A DNA stretch of 36,004 nt from Xenorhabdus lircayensis (GTDB lineage Bacteria; Pseudomonadota; Gammaproteobacteria; Enterobacterales; Enterobacteriaceae), in assembly GCF_016306625.1 (NCBI RefSeq), contig NZ_JACOII010000066.1, forward strand, positions 1 through 36,004, read 5' to 3'. The position numbers and the translations under genes are program-made. Each line of letters starts with the position of its first letter. Within the stretch, counting starts at the first letter, position 1. A model generated the notes under the pieces. That model made no database searches and was not told where the DNA came from. It saw only the letters and a list, made by a program, of their open reading frames with translations. Below, in pieces: positions 26,918 to 34,979 of the stretch.

Positions 26918-27180
26918 TTTTAGCATAAACCCAAAAAGTGCAAACCTCTACAACAAAATCAAACAAAAGCTAAATAATAAACAAAAGAAAAAGGTGTCAG
27001 TTGCGAAACATTTAGACATTGTGATAAAAATTTTTAAAATGAATAATTCATTAATTATAAATTTAAAATATTAATATCTAATTAAAGCATTTACACAGCT
27101 AAACATAAGAAAAATTTTAACTTATTTTTCACTCCATATTATCTATTAGTGGAGTGAGTAATGCACCAAGGTCACTTAAT
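26918..27180. other. AT-rich gap upstream of Crp-like regulator
   Basis: Very AT-rich DNA between the Ter site and the start of the regulator at 27181. I see no gene. The richness in A/T and the absence of the genes that flank tus in E. coli suggest an insertion point for acquired DNA. The promoter of the regulator must lie here, but no box stands out. Confidence 0.55.
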
Positions 27181-27813
27181 ATGAAAAAACTAATTAAGCC
27201 ATTGAATTCATTCAAAAAAATTATAGGGGCATTATTGCCGCATTCGGAACCAATCGCATTTGATTTACCGACCCAAGGAAAAATAATTAAAATTGAAAAT
27301 GAATTCGCTAAATTTTTTTTATTAGAAGAAGGGCATGTCAATATACGTAGAATAAATGATGATTTAATCATTGCGACGTTTTTTTCACCTCACGTCATCG
27401 GCCTATCTTTCTATTCTGGCGCAGAAATCTATTATTCCATTGAACTGGGGCCACATTGCAAAATTCATCAGATTCCTAGAGTTAGCGCGTTGAATGCCAT
27501 AAAAAAGCACGATCTCTACAGGGAATGGATGAGGATAATTTCGTATAAAATTGCTTTTTTGTATGCAAGGGATATTAGTATCTTCCGTCATGGCACTAAA
27601 GAAGTAGTATGCAGTCTATTATCTCGTTTGATGACTTTGCCTGACGAATTTCGGGAAAATACCTCAGCCGTAAAATATATAGAGCAACGATGCACAATTT
27701 CGCGTAGTTGTATACAACGTATATTATCTTCATTGAAGAAAGAAGGATGTATTGAAATTATTGATGGATACCTAACAAAGATTATCTCATTACCTATCCA
27801 ATCTTATTATTGA
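27181..27813 (+). CDS. Crp/Fnr-like transcription regulator (IprA-like)
   Basis: A 210-residue protein with an N-terminal cyclic-nucleotide-binding-like beta region (about 20-110: GKIIKIENEFAKFFLLEEGHVNIRR) and a C-terminal winged helix (about 150-205: SAVKYIEQRCTISRSCIQRILSSLKKEGCIEI). It resembles enterobacterial YaiV/IprA-type regulators more than Crp or Fnr. The Fnr iron-sulfur cysteine cluster is absent, and the cAMP-binding motif is not recognisable, so any ligand is unknown. The start is uncertain: ATG 27181 has AAGG nine bases upstream, while GTG 27154 would add nine residues. Composition is distinctly AT-rich compared with fumC and the ynf genes, suggesting horizontal origin. Target genes are unknown. 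Confidence 0.75.
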   Translation: MKKLIKPLNSFKKIIGALLPHSEPIAFDLPTQGKIIKIENEFAKFFLLEEGHVNIRRINDDLIIATFFSPHVIGLSFYSGAEIYYSIELGPHCKIHQIPRVSALNAIKKHDLYREWMRIISYKIAFLYARDISIFRHGTKEVVCSLLSRLMTLPDEFRENTSAVKYIEQRCTISRSCIQRILSSLKKEGCIEIIDGYLTKIISLPIQSYY

Positions 27814-27861
27814 ATCTAAGATAAAAAACGAACAATTCAGGTTGTTTAAAGTGCATGAGTT

Positions 27862-27919
27862 AAAAAATTGCAGACACACATAGAGCCTAATGGGATAGGC
27901 TCTATGTGTGTCTGCAATT
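27862..27919 (-). terminator. Very long hairpin terminator of ynfM
   Basis: A perfect 24-bp stem (27866-27889 with 27896-27919) with a six-base loop lies directly after the ynfM stop. On the minus strand it is followed by a T run (27867-27862). It also separates ynfM from the converging regulator gene. Confidence 0.9.
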
Positions 27920-27927
27920 ATATTTGA

Positions 27928-29187
27928 CTATTTTTCTAATTTATTGAGTTTAAAACCTAAATAGAGGGCGGTAATTGTTAAGAATGAAATAAATACTACG
28001 ATACCATTCCATGCAAAATAGAACCAGAATACGCCACCTAATGTTCCAGCAATACTTGATCCTGAATAGTAACCGAATAAATAAAGTGACGAAGCCTGTG
28101 CTTTTGCCCGTTTAGCTCGTTGTCCGACCCATCCACTAGCAACCGCATGAGCAGCAAAGAAACCGGTTGTCAATATCATCATTCCAAGCATAACAGCCCA
28201 AACAGGAGAGAATACAGTGAATACACAACCCACTAACATTATGCTGATAGCAGCTAACAATACTTTCCCCCGTCCATGTTTGTTCGTCAGGGCACCCGCT
28301 TTCGTTGCGCTATAAGTTCCTGTTAAGTACACAACAGACAATAATCCAACAATAGTTGGACTGAAATGGTAAGGAGCGTCTAATAATCGGTAACCGATGT
28401 AATTAAACAGGGTAACAAAACCGCCCATCAGCAAGAAAGCTTCAGCAAATAGAAGGGGAAGGCCTTGATCGCGGAAATGTAATTTAAGGTTGATGAATAA
28501 CGCCTTAGGTTTTAGTGAACTGGACTTGAAATGCTTAGATTCCGGTAGCATTTTCCAAAATGCGATGGCGGAGATTAAAGCAAAAGCACCTAATAAGATG
28601 ACAGCAAATCTCCATGGAAAGTGATCTGCAATCACGCCAGTAACTAAGCGCCCACTCATTCCTCCCACTGAGTTACCGCTGATATAAAGCCCGATAGATA
28701 AAGCAACATAGCTGGGATGGATCTCTTCACTCAAATAGGTCATTGCAACAGCAGCAACACCACTTACGGATAAACCCACGAGTGCACGGATAAGTAAGAT
28801 TCCATGCCAGCTTGTCACGACAGAACTCAAAAGAGTAAAAATGGCGGCGGCAATCAATGATATTACCATGACATTTTTACGACCAAGCGCATCAGATAGA
28901 GGGCCTGTTATTAATAATCCAAGGGATAACATCCCAGTGGAGAGTGATAGGGCTAAACTACTATTTGCTGGTGAGATGTTAAATTCTTCTGACAAAATCG
29001 GCAATATTGGCTGAACGAAATAGAGTAACGCGAAAGTCGCCAGCCCAACAGTAAAGAATGATAGGGTTACACGTAGGTATACGGTATCTTCACGCTGAAT
29101 ATAATGTTGTTTACTCCTGTGCCTTTCAACATCTCTTTCAACGCCAGAGTCTGCTGATTTTTCACTGACGCTTTGGATTGTATTCAA
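27928..29187 (-). CDS. ynfM: MFS transporter (YnfM)
   Basis: Major facilitator of 419 residues with 12 expected membrane segments and an unusually long charged N-terminus (about 38 residues). It matches E. coli YnfM in LATFALLYFVQPILP, LSLGLLITGPLSDALGRKNVM, SGVAAVAMTYLSEEIHPS and AKAQASSLYLFGYYSGSSIAGTLGGVFW. The substrate is unknown; related proteins export drugs or sugars. The start is TTG at 29187: AAGGAAG sits six to seven bases before it and no in-frame ATG occurs before about residue 90, well inside the conserved part. It is transcribed away from the LysR gene ynfL, its probable regulator, with an FNR-type box in the shared gap. Confidence 0.93.
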   Translation of the reverse strand: MNTIQSVSEKSADSGVERDVERHRSKQHYIQREDTVYLRVTLSFFTVGLATFALLYFVQPILPILSEEFNISPANSSLALSLSTGMLSLGLLITGPLSDALGRKNVMVISLIAAAIFTLLSSVVTSWHGILLIRALVGLSVSGVAAVAMTYLSEEIHPSYVALSIGLYISGNSVGGMSGRLVTGVIADHFPWRFAVILLGAFALISAIAFWKMLPESKHFKSSSLKPKALFINLKLHFRDQGLPLLFAEAFLLMGGFVTLFNYIGYRLLDAPYHFSPTIVGLLSVVYLTGTYSATKAGALTNKHGRGKVLLAAISIMLVGCVFTVFSPVWAVMLGMMILTTGFFAAHAVASGWVGQRAKRAKAQASSLYLFGYYSGSSIAGTLGGVFWFYFAWNGIVVFISFLTITALYLGFKLNKLEK

Positions 29188-29224
29188 GTTACTTCCTTAA
29201 TCTGTGTAAAAAAACGTTAACGAC

Positions 29225-29238
29225 TTGATTTGGATCAA
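29225..29238. promoter_or_regulatory. Consensus FNR-type box between ynfM and ynfL
   Basis: TTGAT-TTGG-ATCAA is a perfect match to the FNR consensus TTGAT-N4-ATCAA. Its centre lies about 44 bases upstream of the ynfM start and about 88 bases upstream of the ynfL start. A TAATAT at 29265-29270 could be the ynfL -10 box, which would put the site near -45, close to the class II position of -41.5. It could equally block ynfM. Confidence 0.65.
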
Positions 29239-29319
29239 GAATAGAAATTCATGAATATTTTGTCTAATATATTAATCATTCGAAATAATACTTTAAAAGT
29301 ATTAATAAGGTGATAGACA

Positions 29320-30237
29320 ATGACTACTAATATTGAACTCAGGCATTTGCGTTATTTTATTGCGGTAGCAGAAGAATTACATTTTGGACGAGCAGCAGAG
29401 AGATTAAATATCTCACAGCCGCCCTTAAGCCAACAGATTCAGGCTCTTGAAGCGAATATTAACGCCCGGCTACTAATGCGTAATAACCGAAATGTCAGCC
29501 TAACCCCCGCCGGACATATGTTTCTTCAGGAGGCATATCAGATTATTGCCCAAGTTGATGCCGCAGCAACTAGAGCCGCCAGAATGCAGCAAGGAGAATT
29601 AGGGGATCTATCCATTGGCTTTACGTCCACCGCACCCTTTATGCAGAAAGTGACACTTAGCTTACGTCAATTTCGAGAGTGTTATCCTGATGTGGCCATT
29701 CATATGCATCAAATGAATACCAAACAGCAAATAGCGCCTTTGCAGACAGGCAGGATTGATATAGGCATTATGCGTAATACGTCATTACCAGATAACTTAG
29801 AACACCAATTACTTTTCCGCGAACGTTTTATGCTAGCAGTATATGATGACCATCCTTTGCTGAAGTATGTTAATGAAGGTGTTGCGTTGGAAATGCTATC
29901 TGGTTACCCACTGGTGTTTTTTGAACGTGATGTAGGAACTGCCTTGTACGATGAGATTATCTCTTTATTAGCGAATGCTGGAGTGACTCCAATGATTTCT
30001 CAGGAGGCCGGTGAAGCGATGACAATACTTGGACTGGTTGCTGCAGGGTTAGGAATAAGCATTATTACTGAATCATTTACTCGGATGAAGCTAGATGGCG
30101 TTCAATATCTGCCTTTAGCAAATAATCCTGCTTACTCTGAAGTTTGGTTAGTCAAACATAAAAATTGCAATAATAGTGCTGCGGCAGATCGGTTAACCAA
30201 TCTATTGATTTCAAATATTGTAGACGGAAATATGTAG
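29320..30237 (+). CDS. ynfL: LysR-family transcription regulator (YnfL)
   Basis: LysR regulator of 305 residues. The winged HTH is at about residues 6-65 (ELRHLRYFIAVAEELHFGRA, LNISQPPLSQQIQALE) and the effector-binding domain spans about 95-300. It matches E. coli YnfL in order and sequence (GFTSTAPF, GEAMTILGLVAAGLGISI). It is divergent from ynfM, the usual layout for a LysR protein and the gene it controls; the inducer is unknown. The ATG follows TAAGGTGATAGACA, with AAGG about ten bases upstream. Confidence 0.95.
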   Translation: MTTNIELRHLRYFIAVAEELHFGRAAERLNISQPPLSQQIQALEANINARLLMRNNRNVSLTPAGHMFLQEAYQIIAQVDAAATRAARMQQGELGDLSIGFTSTAPFMQKVTLSLRQFRECYPDVAIHMHQMNTKQQIAPLQTGRIDIGIMRNTSLPDNLEHQLLFRERFMLAVYDDHPLLKYVNEGVALEMLSGYPLVFFERDVGTALYDEIISLLANAGVTPMISQEAGEAMTILGLVAAGLGISIITESFTRMKLDGVQYLPLANNPAYSEVWLVKHKNCNNSAAADRLTNLLISNIVDGNM

Positions 30238-30340
30238 ATGAAGTTATGAATCAAAAGTAATAATCACGAGAAGTTCGTGTGAAAGATCACATTTCTACTT
30301 CAAACGGATATCTTCTCATCTGAACAGCGACATAATCGTC

Positions 30341-30365
30341 ATTAATTTAGCGGAGCGAATTAAAT
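30341..30365. promoter_or_regulatory. Possible Mlc/NagC-type operator before mlc
   Basis: An imperfect palindrome with A/T-rich arms (ATTAATT ... AATTAAAT) and symmetric GC pairs near the centre (GCGGAGC). This is the layout of Mlc/NagC operators. It lies 14 bases before the mlc GTG start, so binding would fit self-repression, which is known for E. coli Mlc. The match is by eye only. Confidence 0.4.
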
Positions 30366-30378
30366 AGCGGGAGGCGAG

Positions 30379-31557
30379 GTGAGTATCGAAGTTCAACCAA
30401 GTCATATTGACCAGATTAAGCAGACTAACATTGGTTTAGTTTATCGGTTAATTGATCAGCATGGACCTATTTCGCGTATCGCACTTTCCAAAAAAGCCCA
30501 ATTGGCGCCTGCCAGTATTACGAAAATCACGCGAGAACTCATTGATGTCCATTTAGTGAAAGAAGCCGAATTTCCCGAGCTCGGTTTTAGGGGACGTCCT
30601 GCTATCGGATTGAAAATAGATAGTGAAGGGTGGCAGTTCTTGTGTATTCGCATTAACAAAGGAAGTATTGTCATTGGGCTTCGTGATTTGAGCAGTCACC
30701 TCTTAGTCGAAGAGGAATTACCGTTCTCCGTACTTCAAGGTCAATCTTTCTTAGATTGTATCGTTGATGAAATTGATCACTTCTTCTTTCGTCATCAATC
30801 TGACCTAGAGCGTTTGACAGCGATCAGTATTACCATTAATGCAATAGTCGATCCGGTCAATGGGATAATTCATAGTTCATCATACTATGATATTCAAGAT
30901 ATTCCTTTAGGGACATTCTTACGCCAACGTACTGGGTTACCGATTTTTCTGCAACATGGCATAACTGCATGGACAATAGCAGAATCTCTATATGGGGCAG
31001 GAATTATGACAGCAGGACAAATTCTCCATGCAGGAAACCATAGCGTGGTGGAAATCGGGCATACTCAAATCGATCCTGATGGTGAACGTTGTTACTGTGG
31101 CAATGTAGGTTGCCTTGAGACTGTTGTCGGTATCAAAAACATTTTGCAAAAAGCGCGCTATCTAGCAGAACAGCATCCTGATTCCATAATTAATACTACG
31201 GCAGCTAATACTGGATCATTGACGATTGATTTTCTTTGTCAGGCGGCCATAGAGGGTGATCCTCTGGTTACGGAGATTATCTATGATGTAGGAGAGCGAA
31301 TCGGACGTATCATAGCGATAATGGTCAATATATTTAATCCAGAAAGAATCTTGATTGGTTCGCCGCTGAATAGCGTGCAACATATTCTTTATCCTGCCAT
31401 TCAACAGCAGATAACTCAGCGTTCACTTCCTGGTTACAGCCAACAAGTTGATATCGTGGCTACCCAATTTGACAATACAGGCACATTTCCTGCGGCGGCG
31501 TTAATTAAACAATCCCTATATAGCGGCGAGCTACTGATTGAGCTCATGCAAGGATAA
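30379..31557 (+). CDS. mlc: Mlc-family ROK regulator with damaged ROK domain
   Basis: A 392-residue Mlc/DgsA homologue (E. coli 406) in the E. coli gene order ynfM-ynfL-mlc-ynfK. The N-terminal HTH is intact (RIALSKKAQLAPASITKITREL), as is the zinc motif CYCGNVGCLE after GHTQIDPDGE. The ROK core is not. The conserved LPGI is ITINAI here, QHD is QHG, and about 18 residues with the glycine-rich RDVIQVVIDHNVGAG segment are missing at the join LYGAGIMTAG (near 31003). Mlc represses glucose-linked genes and is released by PtsG. Binding to DNA and zinc may persist while other functions are altered. The start is GTG, with GGAGG five bases away. Confidence 0.9.
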   Translation: MSIEVQPSHIDQIKQTNIGLVYRLIDQHGPISRIALSKKAQLAPASITKITRELIDVHLVKEAEFPELGFRGRPAIGLKIDSEGWQFLCIRINKGSIVIGLRDLSSHLLVEEELPFSVLQGQSFLDCIVDEIDHFFFRHQSDLERLTAISITINAIVDPVNGIIHSSSYYDIQDIPLGTFLRQRTGLPIFLQHGITAWTIAESLYGAGIMTAGQILHAGNHSVVEIGHTQIDPDGERCYCGNVGCLETVVGIKNILQKARYLAEQHPDSIINTTAANTGSLTIDFLCQAAIEGDPLVTEIIYDVGERIGRIIAIMVNIFNPERILIGSPLNSVQHILYPAIQQQITQRSLPGYSQQVDIVATQFDNTGTFPAAALIKQSLYSGELLIELMQG

Positions 31558-31558
31558 G

Positions 31559-31603
31559 GATAGGGAATATCAGGCAAAACATTGAGCTAACGCAATCCCT
31601 ATC
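31559..31603. other. Inverted repeat after mlc
   Basis: GATAGGGA (31559-31566) pairs with TCCCTATC (31596-31603) across a 29-base loop, immediately after the mlc stop. There is no T run, so termination is uncertain. Confidence 0.4.
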
Positions 31604-31694
31604 TCAAACACATCTCCTACACTTTAAGCCTGCTCGCTAAAAAGAGTAACCGGTCTATCTGTTCTGTCATTATGGAAAATGGAAAAATGAATTT

Positions 31695-32378
31695 ATGTTA
31701 ACGCGCTTATTTGTTACAGGCACGGATACCAACATCGGTAAAACAGTTGTTACCCGTGCATTACTGCAAGTTTTTAATCGTGCAGGAACAACCGCAGTAG
31801 GATATAAACCTATTGCGACAGAGAAACGGGAAACGCAGGAGGGAATGCGTAATCGTGATGCCTTAGTTATGCATAAATCTTCACCGGTTGACGTTGATTA
31901 TGAAAACATTAATCCTGTTATTTGGGAAAGCAATTACGAAGAGGGGAATCGGGCTGATTTTAATCAAATGACAAACGGTCTGAAAAATTTAGGTAATAAA
32001 GCCGATCGCGTAATTATTGAAGGTAACGGTGGTTGGCGTATGTTACTGGAAGATGAAACATTTTATTCTGATTGGGTTGTGCAAGAAAAACTCCCTGTCA
32101 TTTTGGTAGTCGGGATTCAGGCAGGTTGTGTCAACCATGCGATTCTAACCGCTCAATCCATTATTAATGATGGTGTACCTCTGCTTGGTTGGATTGCTAA
32201 CCGTATTAATCCCGGATTAGCACATTACGCAAAAATACTGGATAGATTACGGTGTCACATACCGGCACTACAACTGGGCGAAATTCCTTATCTTTTAAGG
32301 CCAGAAGAACGCGATTTATCCTGCTATCTGGATGTGTCTGCCATATCAGTATTTGATAATTTATCTTTTGATCAGTAA
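31695..32378 (+). CDS. bioD2: Dethiobiotin synthetase homologue BioD2 (YnfK)
   Basis: ATP-dependent carboxylase fold of biotin synthesis, 227 residues. The Walker A loop GTDTNIGKT is at 8-16, the GYKPIA region follows, and IIEGNGGWRMLL corresponds to the usual EGAGGW Mg-binding motif. NRINPGLAHYAKIL matches YnfK. It is the second BioD-type protein of enterobacteria; the main bioD lies in the bio operon elsewhere and the exact role of YnfK is not settled. The gene follows mlc in the same direction across 137 bases; no operator is visible. The ribosome site is weak (GGAAAAATG). Confidence 0.92.
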   Translation: MLTRLFVTGTDTNIGKTVVTRALLQVFNRAGTTAVGYKPIATEKRETQEGMRNRDALVMHKSSPVDVDYENINPVIWESNYEEGNRADFNQMTNGLKNLGNKADRVIIEGNGGWRMLLEDETFYSDWVVQEKLPVILVVGIQAGCVNHAILTAQSIINDGVPLLGWIANRINPGLAHYAKILDRLRCHIPALQLGEIPYLLRPEERDLSCYLDVSAISVFDNLSFDQ

Positions 32379-32410
32379 GCATGGTTCTTTGATTGTCAAA
32401 AAGGAAAATA

Positions 32411-32443
32411 AAAAAAGGGAGCACAACCTTGCTCCCTTTTTTT
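32411..32443. terminator. Bidirectional terminator after bioD2
   Basis: The stem GGGAGC/GCTCCC has an 8-base loop, six A residues on the left and seven T residues on the right. It lies between bioD2 (plus) and the converging DUF1161 gene (minus) and should serve both. Confidence 0.92.
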
Positions 32444-32488
32444 AACTTTTCTCTGACTCTTTTGATGCTGGAGCGATAAGAAAGAATA

Positions 32489-32791
32489 TTATTCTTGGCT
32501 TTTCTTATCGTCAGTAGGAGTGCTAACCGTATTAGTGTGAGAAAGACGGATATAGACTATTTTTTGCTTGCCCTGATCACAATGACCAACAACTTTCCCA
32601 TTGTCTTTAACAGTATTGTCTTGGTCATTAGGGACAACTTCAAGTCTAAAATCCGTTTCCGAAACACCATTTTTAATGATTTTCTGCGCAATTTCCGCTT
32701 TCAGGCTCTCACATGTAATATTTTGTGAAGCTTGTACTGCAAAGGGAGAAAGCGTAAAAAACAAAACACCAGTCAGTAGGATCTTTTTCAC
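32489..32791 (-). CDS. DUF1161 family exported protein (YnfD-like)
   Basis: A 100-residue protein with a clear signal peptide (KKILLTGVLFFTLSPFAVQA, cut after about residue 20). Its mature part has the DUF1161 pattern: CESLKAEIAQKIIKNGVS, LEVVP and GKVVGHCDQGKQKIVY, with two cysteines that could form a disulfide in the periplasm. Function is unknown. I choose GTG 32791 because AAGGAG is six bases before it. Two ATG codons just upstream (32797, 32794) are within three bases of the Shine-Dalgarno sequence, so they are less likely. The gene is close to ynfB in the same direction (37 bases away), so they may be cotranscribed. Confidence 0.85.
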   Translation of the reverse strand: MKKILLTGVLFFTLSPFAVQASQNITCESLKAEIAQKIIKNGVSETDFRLEVVPNDQDNTVKDNGKVVGHCDQGKQKIVYIRLSHTNTVSTPTDDKKSQE

Positions 32792-32827
32792 CATCATCTC
32801 CTTATTTTGATGTCGGTGTTGAGTCTA

Positions 32828-33187
32828 TCAAGGTTTGATCGGACGACCTGTATTGATATCCAGACAACGTTTTGTATTTGGTTCCCAGTAAGCATTAATG
32901 TTGGTGCTTTTCAAACAATCTTCACGATTATCAACTTCTACTTCGTACTTATCAAATTCTTTTTCTCTACGCTTGTCCACTTTCTGACGCAATTTTCTTT
33001 GTTCAGTCCATTCTTCTTTGCTTTGACGAGCCTTTTCTTTACTCATCGAATTTTCGCCTCCATTGATGGTCACGCATGCGCTATCTGATGTACAAGGCGC
33101 AGAAAATGCTGGCGCTTGCCAAAAGAGTGACAACAATAAAGCAATGGCGGAAACACTTTTAACAATCAAAGAACTATGAACGCTCAT
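32828..33187 (-). CDS. ynfB: DUF1283/UPF0482 exported protein (YnfB)
   Basis: A 119-residue protein with an N-terminal signal (about residues 8-30, ending near AFSA) and a charged mature part. [24 protein letters not shown] and [21 protein letters not shown] match E. coli YnfB. There are four cysteines in the mature region. Function is unknown. It lies upstream of the DUF1161 gene in the same direction. Confidence 0.9.
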   Translation of the reverse strand: MSVHSSLIVKSVSAIALLLSLFWQAPAFSAPCTSDSACVTINGGENSMSKEKARQSKEEWTEQRKLRQKVDKRREKEFDKYEVEVDNREDCLKSTNINAYWEPNTKRCLDINTGRPIKP

Positions 33188-33338
33188 GTTTGAACCTCTT
33201 TCATTGTGTCATTTACCAAAATATGTCATTTAATAATGATAGGCTATTTACTGAAGCCACCAAAAAAGAGACAAGCATTAAACATCAGCTTTATTGGCGG
33301 CACCACATTGATAGAGCTAACAGTTCATCAAAATACGA

Positions 33339-34088
33339 TTACTGGTTCCTGTGTACACTTAAACCTGCAAATGACTGACAAACTGGCATCATCTCCAATG
33401 TATTAATATTGACACGAGAAGGCAGGTTAGCAACCCAAAATACCGCTTCTGCAACATCATCAGCAGTCAATGCCTCAGCTCCTTCATAAGTTTTATCAAT
33501 TTTTTCCCCATTTCCCTTAAAGCGAATATGAGAAAATTCTGTTCCGCCGGCAAGCCCAGGTTCAATATCCGTAACTCGAATATTCTTCCCTTGTAAGTCA
33601 GCTCGTAACCCTAAGCTAAATTGTTTGACAAAAGCTTTGGTAGCACCGTATACGTTACCGCCCGCATAAGGCCAGCTTGCTGCGGTGGAACCAATATTAA
33701 TAATATGCCCGTGATCGATTTGTACCATATTAGGCAGCAGGGCGCGTGCCATGTTCACTAACCCTTTAGTATTGGTATCAATCATTGTGTCCCAATCATC
33801 AGGATTAGCTTGGTGCGCTGGTTCTAACCCTAAAGCAAGACCTGCATTATTCACAAGAACGTCAACATTGCGCAGCGTATCTGGTAATTGCTGAACTACT
33901 TGCTCAATTGCAGCGCGATCTCTCACGTCAAGTTGAAAGGGGTGGAAGTTTTCACCCAATTCTTTTTTCAACTTGTCCAACCTATCTTTACGACGCCCCG
34001 TAGCAATAACTACGGAACCATGTTTGATAAATTTTCTTGCAATTGCTTCACCAAAACCGGAAGTCGCTCCTGTCACAAAAACAATCAT
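33339..34088 (-). CDS. ydfG: NADP-dependent 3-hydroxy acid dehydrogenase YdfG
   Basis: Short-chain dehydrogenase of 249 residues. The nucleotide loop TGATSGFGEAIA is at 6-17, NNAG at 80-83, and the catalytic Ser134, Tyr147 and Lys151 lie in GSTAASWPYAGG and VYGATKAF. In E. coli YdfG oxidises serine/allo-threonine-type 3-hydroxy acids and reduces malonic semialdehyde (family knowledge). An ATG at 34094 abuts the Shine-Dalgarno sequence; ATG 34088 has GAGG six bases away and gives the standard start. The gene faces away from the unknown gene at 34269. Confidence 0.96.
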   Translation of the reverse strand: MIVFVTGATSGFGEAIARKFIKHGSVVIATGRRKDRLDKLKKELGENFHPFQLDVRDRAAIEQVVQQLPDTLRNVDVLVNNAGLALGLEPAHQANPDDWDTMIDTNTKGLVNMARALLPNMVQIDHGHIINIGSTAASWPYAGGNVYGATKAFVKQFSLGLRADLQGKNIRVTDIEPGLAGGTEFSHIRFKGNGEKIDKTYEGAEALTADDVAEAVFWVANLPSRVNINTLEMMPVCQSFAGLSVHRNQ

Positions 34089-34268
34089 AATCATCCTCTT
34101 ATCTGTGAATGTTTCTCGTTAATTATCACATCAGTAGAAAAAGTTATTCAACATTAGTCAAGAGTAAATTCTATTGATAAAAAACAATTACTCAAGTAAA
34201 TTGCTTGAAATCAAAGCATATTGATTATTCAAAAATTTTTATAAAAGTAGAAATATTAGGAAACAAAT

Positions 34269-34940
34269 ATGCCATTTCATCAGCCATTCAAGACTCATCT
34301 TGAGCGAGGGGATTTTATATTTGGTTTATCTGAAGAAAGAACCAAATATGCCAAAAAATATCCACAGTTTGCCCATTTTCTCGCTTTAGATAACATCGCA
34401 ATAATTGATCAATATTCAATCACACACCGTGAAATCTATGTACGTCAGAAGTATGGGCATCAAATTCCATCCAATCAAGAACCCTTTGAAGATGCAATAA
34501 AAAAGCATTATAAATACAAAGAGATACTGGAGGTCGAGCATAAATCTAGTATTAATTATCAAGATGGAAAAGTTAACTATCCTAGACAAGTGACCAGCCG
34601 AAAATGTAAGGCTGGATTATCTTGGATTGCTCACGAATTACATCGCTCATGTATTCATTTTATTTTAGATGGAATTAACATGGAGAGTGTTATCAACAAA
34701 TATTATGAAAAGTATACGAAAAACAAAATTTCATACACAGGAAGTGAGCTCAGATGGATCTACCGTAACAGACGAGACCCAAAAGTTCAGTCTTGTACCC
34801 AATTTTGGCGAAATGGTGTGCCAGTTATCCCTCCTTGGGTAGAAGGGAAAGACGCTGCTTTATGGCAAAATTATCATCCAAAATTTGAAAATTCTACAAT
34901 AGAGCTTGGAGAGTTTGCAGAAACTGCCTTGAACATTTAG
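34269..34940 (+). CDS. Hypothetical protein, 223 residues
   Basis: I do not recognise this protein. It is basic, with no signal peptide or membrane segment, so likely cytoplasmic. It has a charged helical middle (DAIKKHYKYKEILEVEHKSS) and a notable C-terminal block: YTGSELRWIYRNRRDPKVQS, FWRNGVPVIPPWVEG, LWQNYHP. I have a vague sense of similar small proteins in enterobacterial accessory regions, but cannot name a family. AGGA lies eight to nine bases before the ATG. The upstream 180 bases are AT-rich. It stands alone, close to a decayed mobile-element scar, which suggests acquired DNA. Confidence 0.7.
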   Translation: MPFHQPFKTHLERGDFIFGLSEERTKYAKKYPQFAHFLALDNIAIIDQYSITHREIYVRQKYGHQIPSNQEPFEDAIKKHYKYKEILEVEHKSSINYQDGKVNYPRQVTSRKCKAGLSWIAHELHRSCIHFILDGINMESVINKYYEKYTKNKISYTGSELRWIYRNRRDPKVQSCTQFWRNGVPVIPPWVEGKDAALWQNYHPKFENSTIELGEFAETALNI

Positions 34941-34952
34941 CATAAACATAGT

Positions 34953-34971
34953 GGCCCGCTAGATGCGGGCC
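34953..34971. terminator. Hairpin after the hypothetical gene
   Basis: A perfect 7-bp GC-rich stem (GGCCCGC/GCGGGCC) with a five-base loop, 12 bases after the stop at 34940. The following TGTAAAGATT is not a good T run, so termination is probable but not certain. Confidence 0.5.
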
Positions 34972-34979
34972 TGTAAAGA

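Noticed and set aside
30278-30291. CRP-like palindrome TGTGA...TCACA before mlc
   Set aside because: The arms are right but the spacer is four bases (AAGA) instead of six, so it does not fit the CRP geometry.
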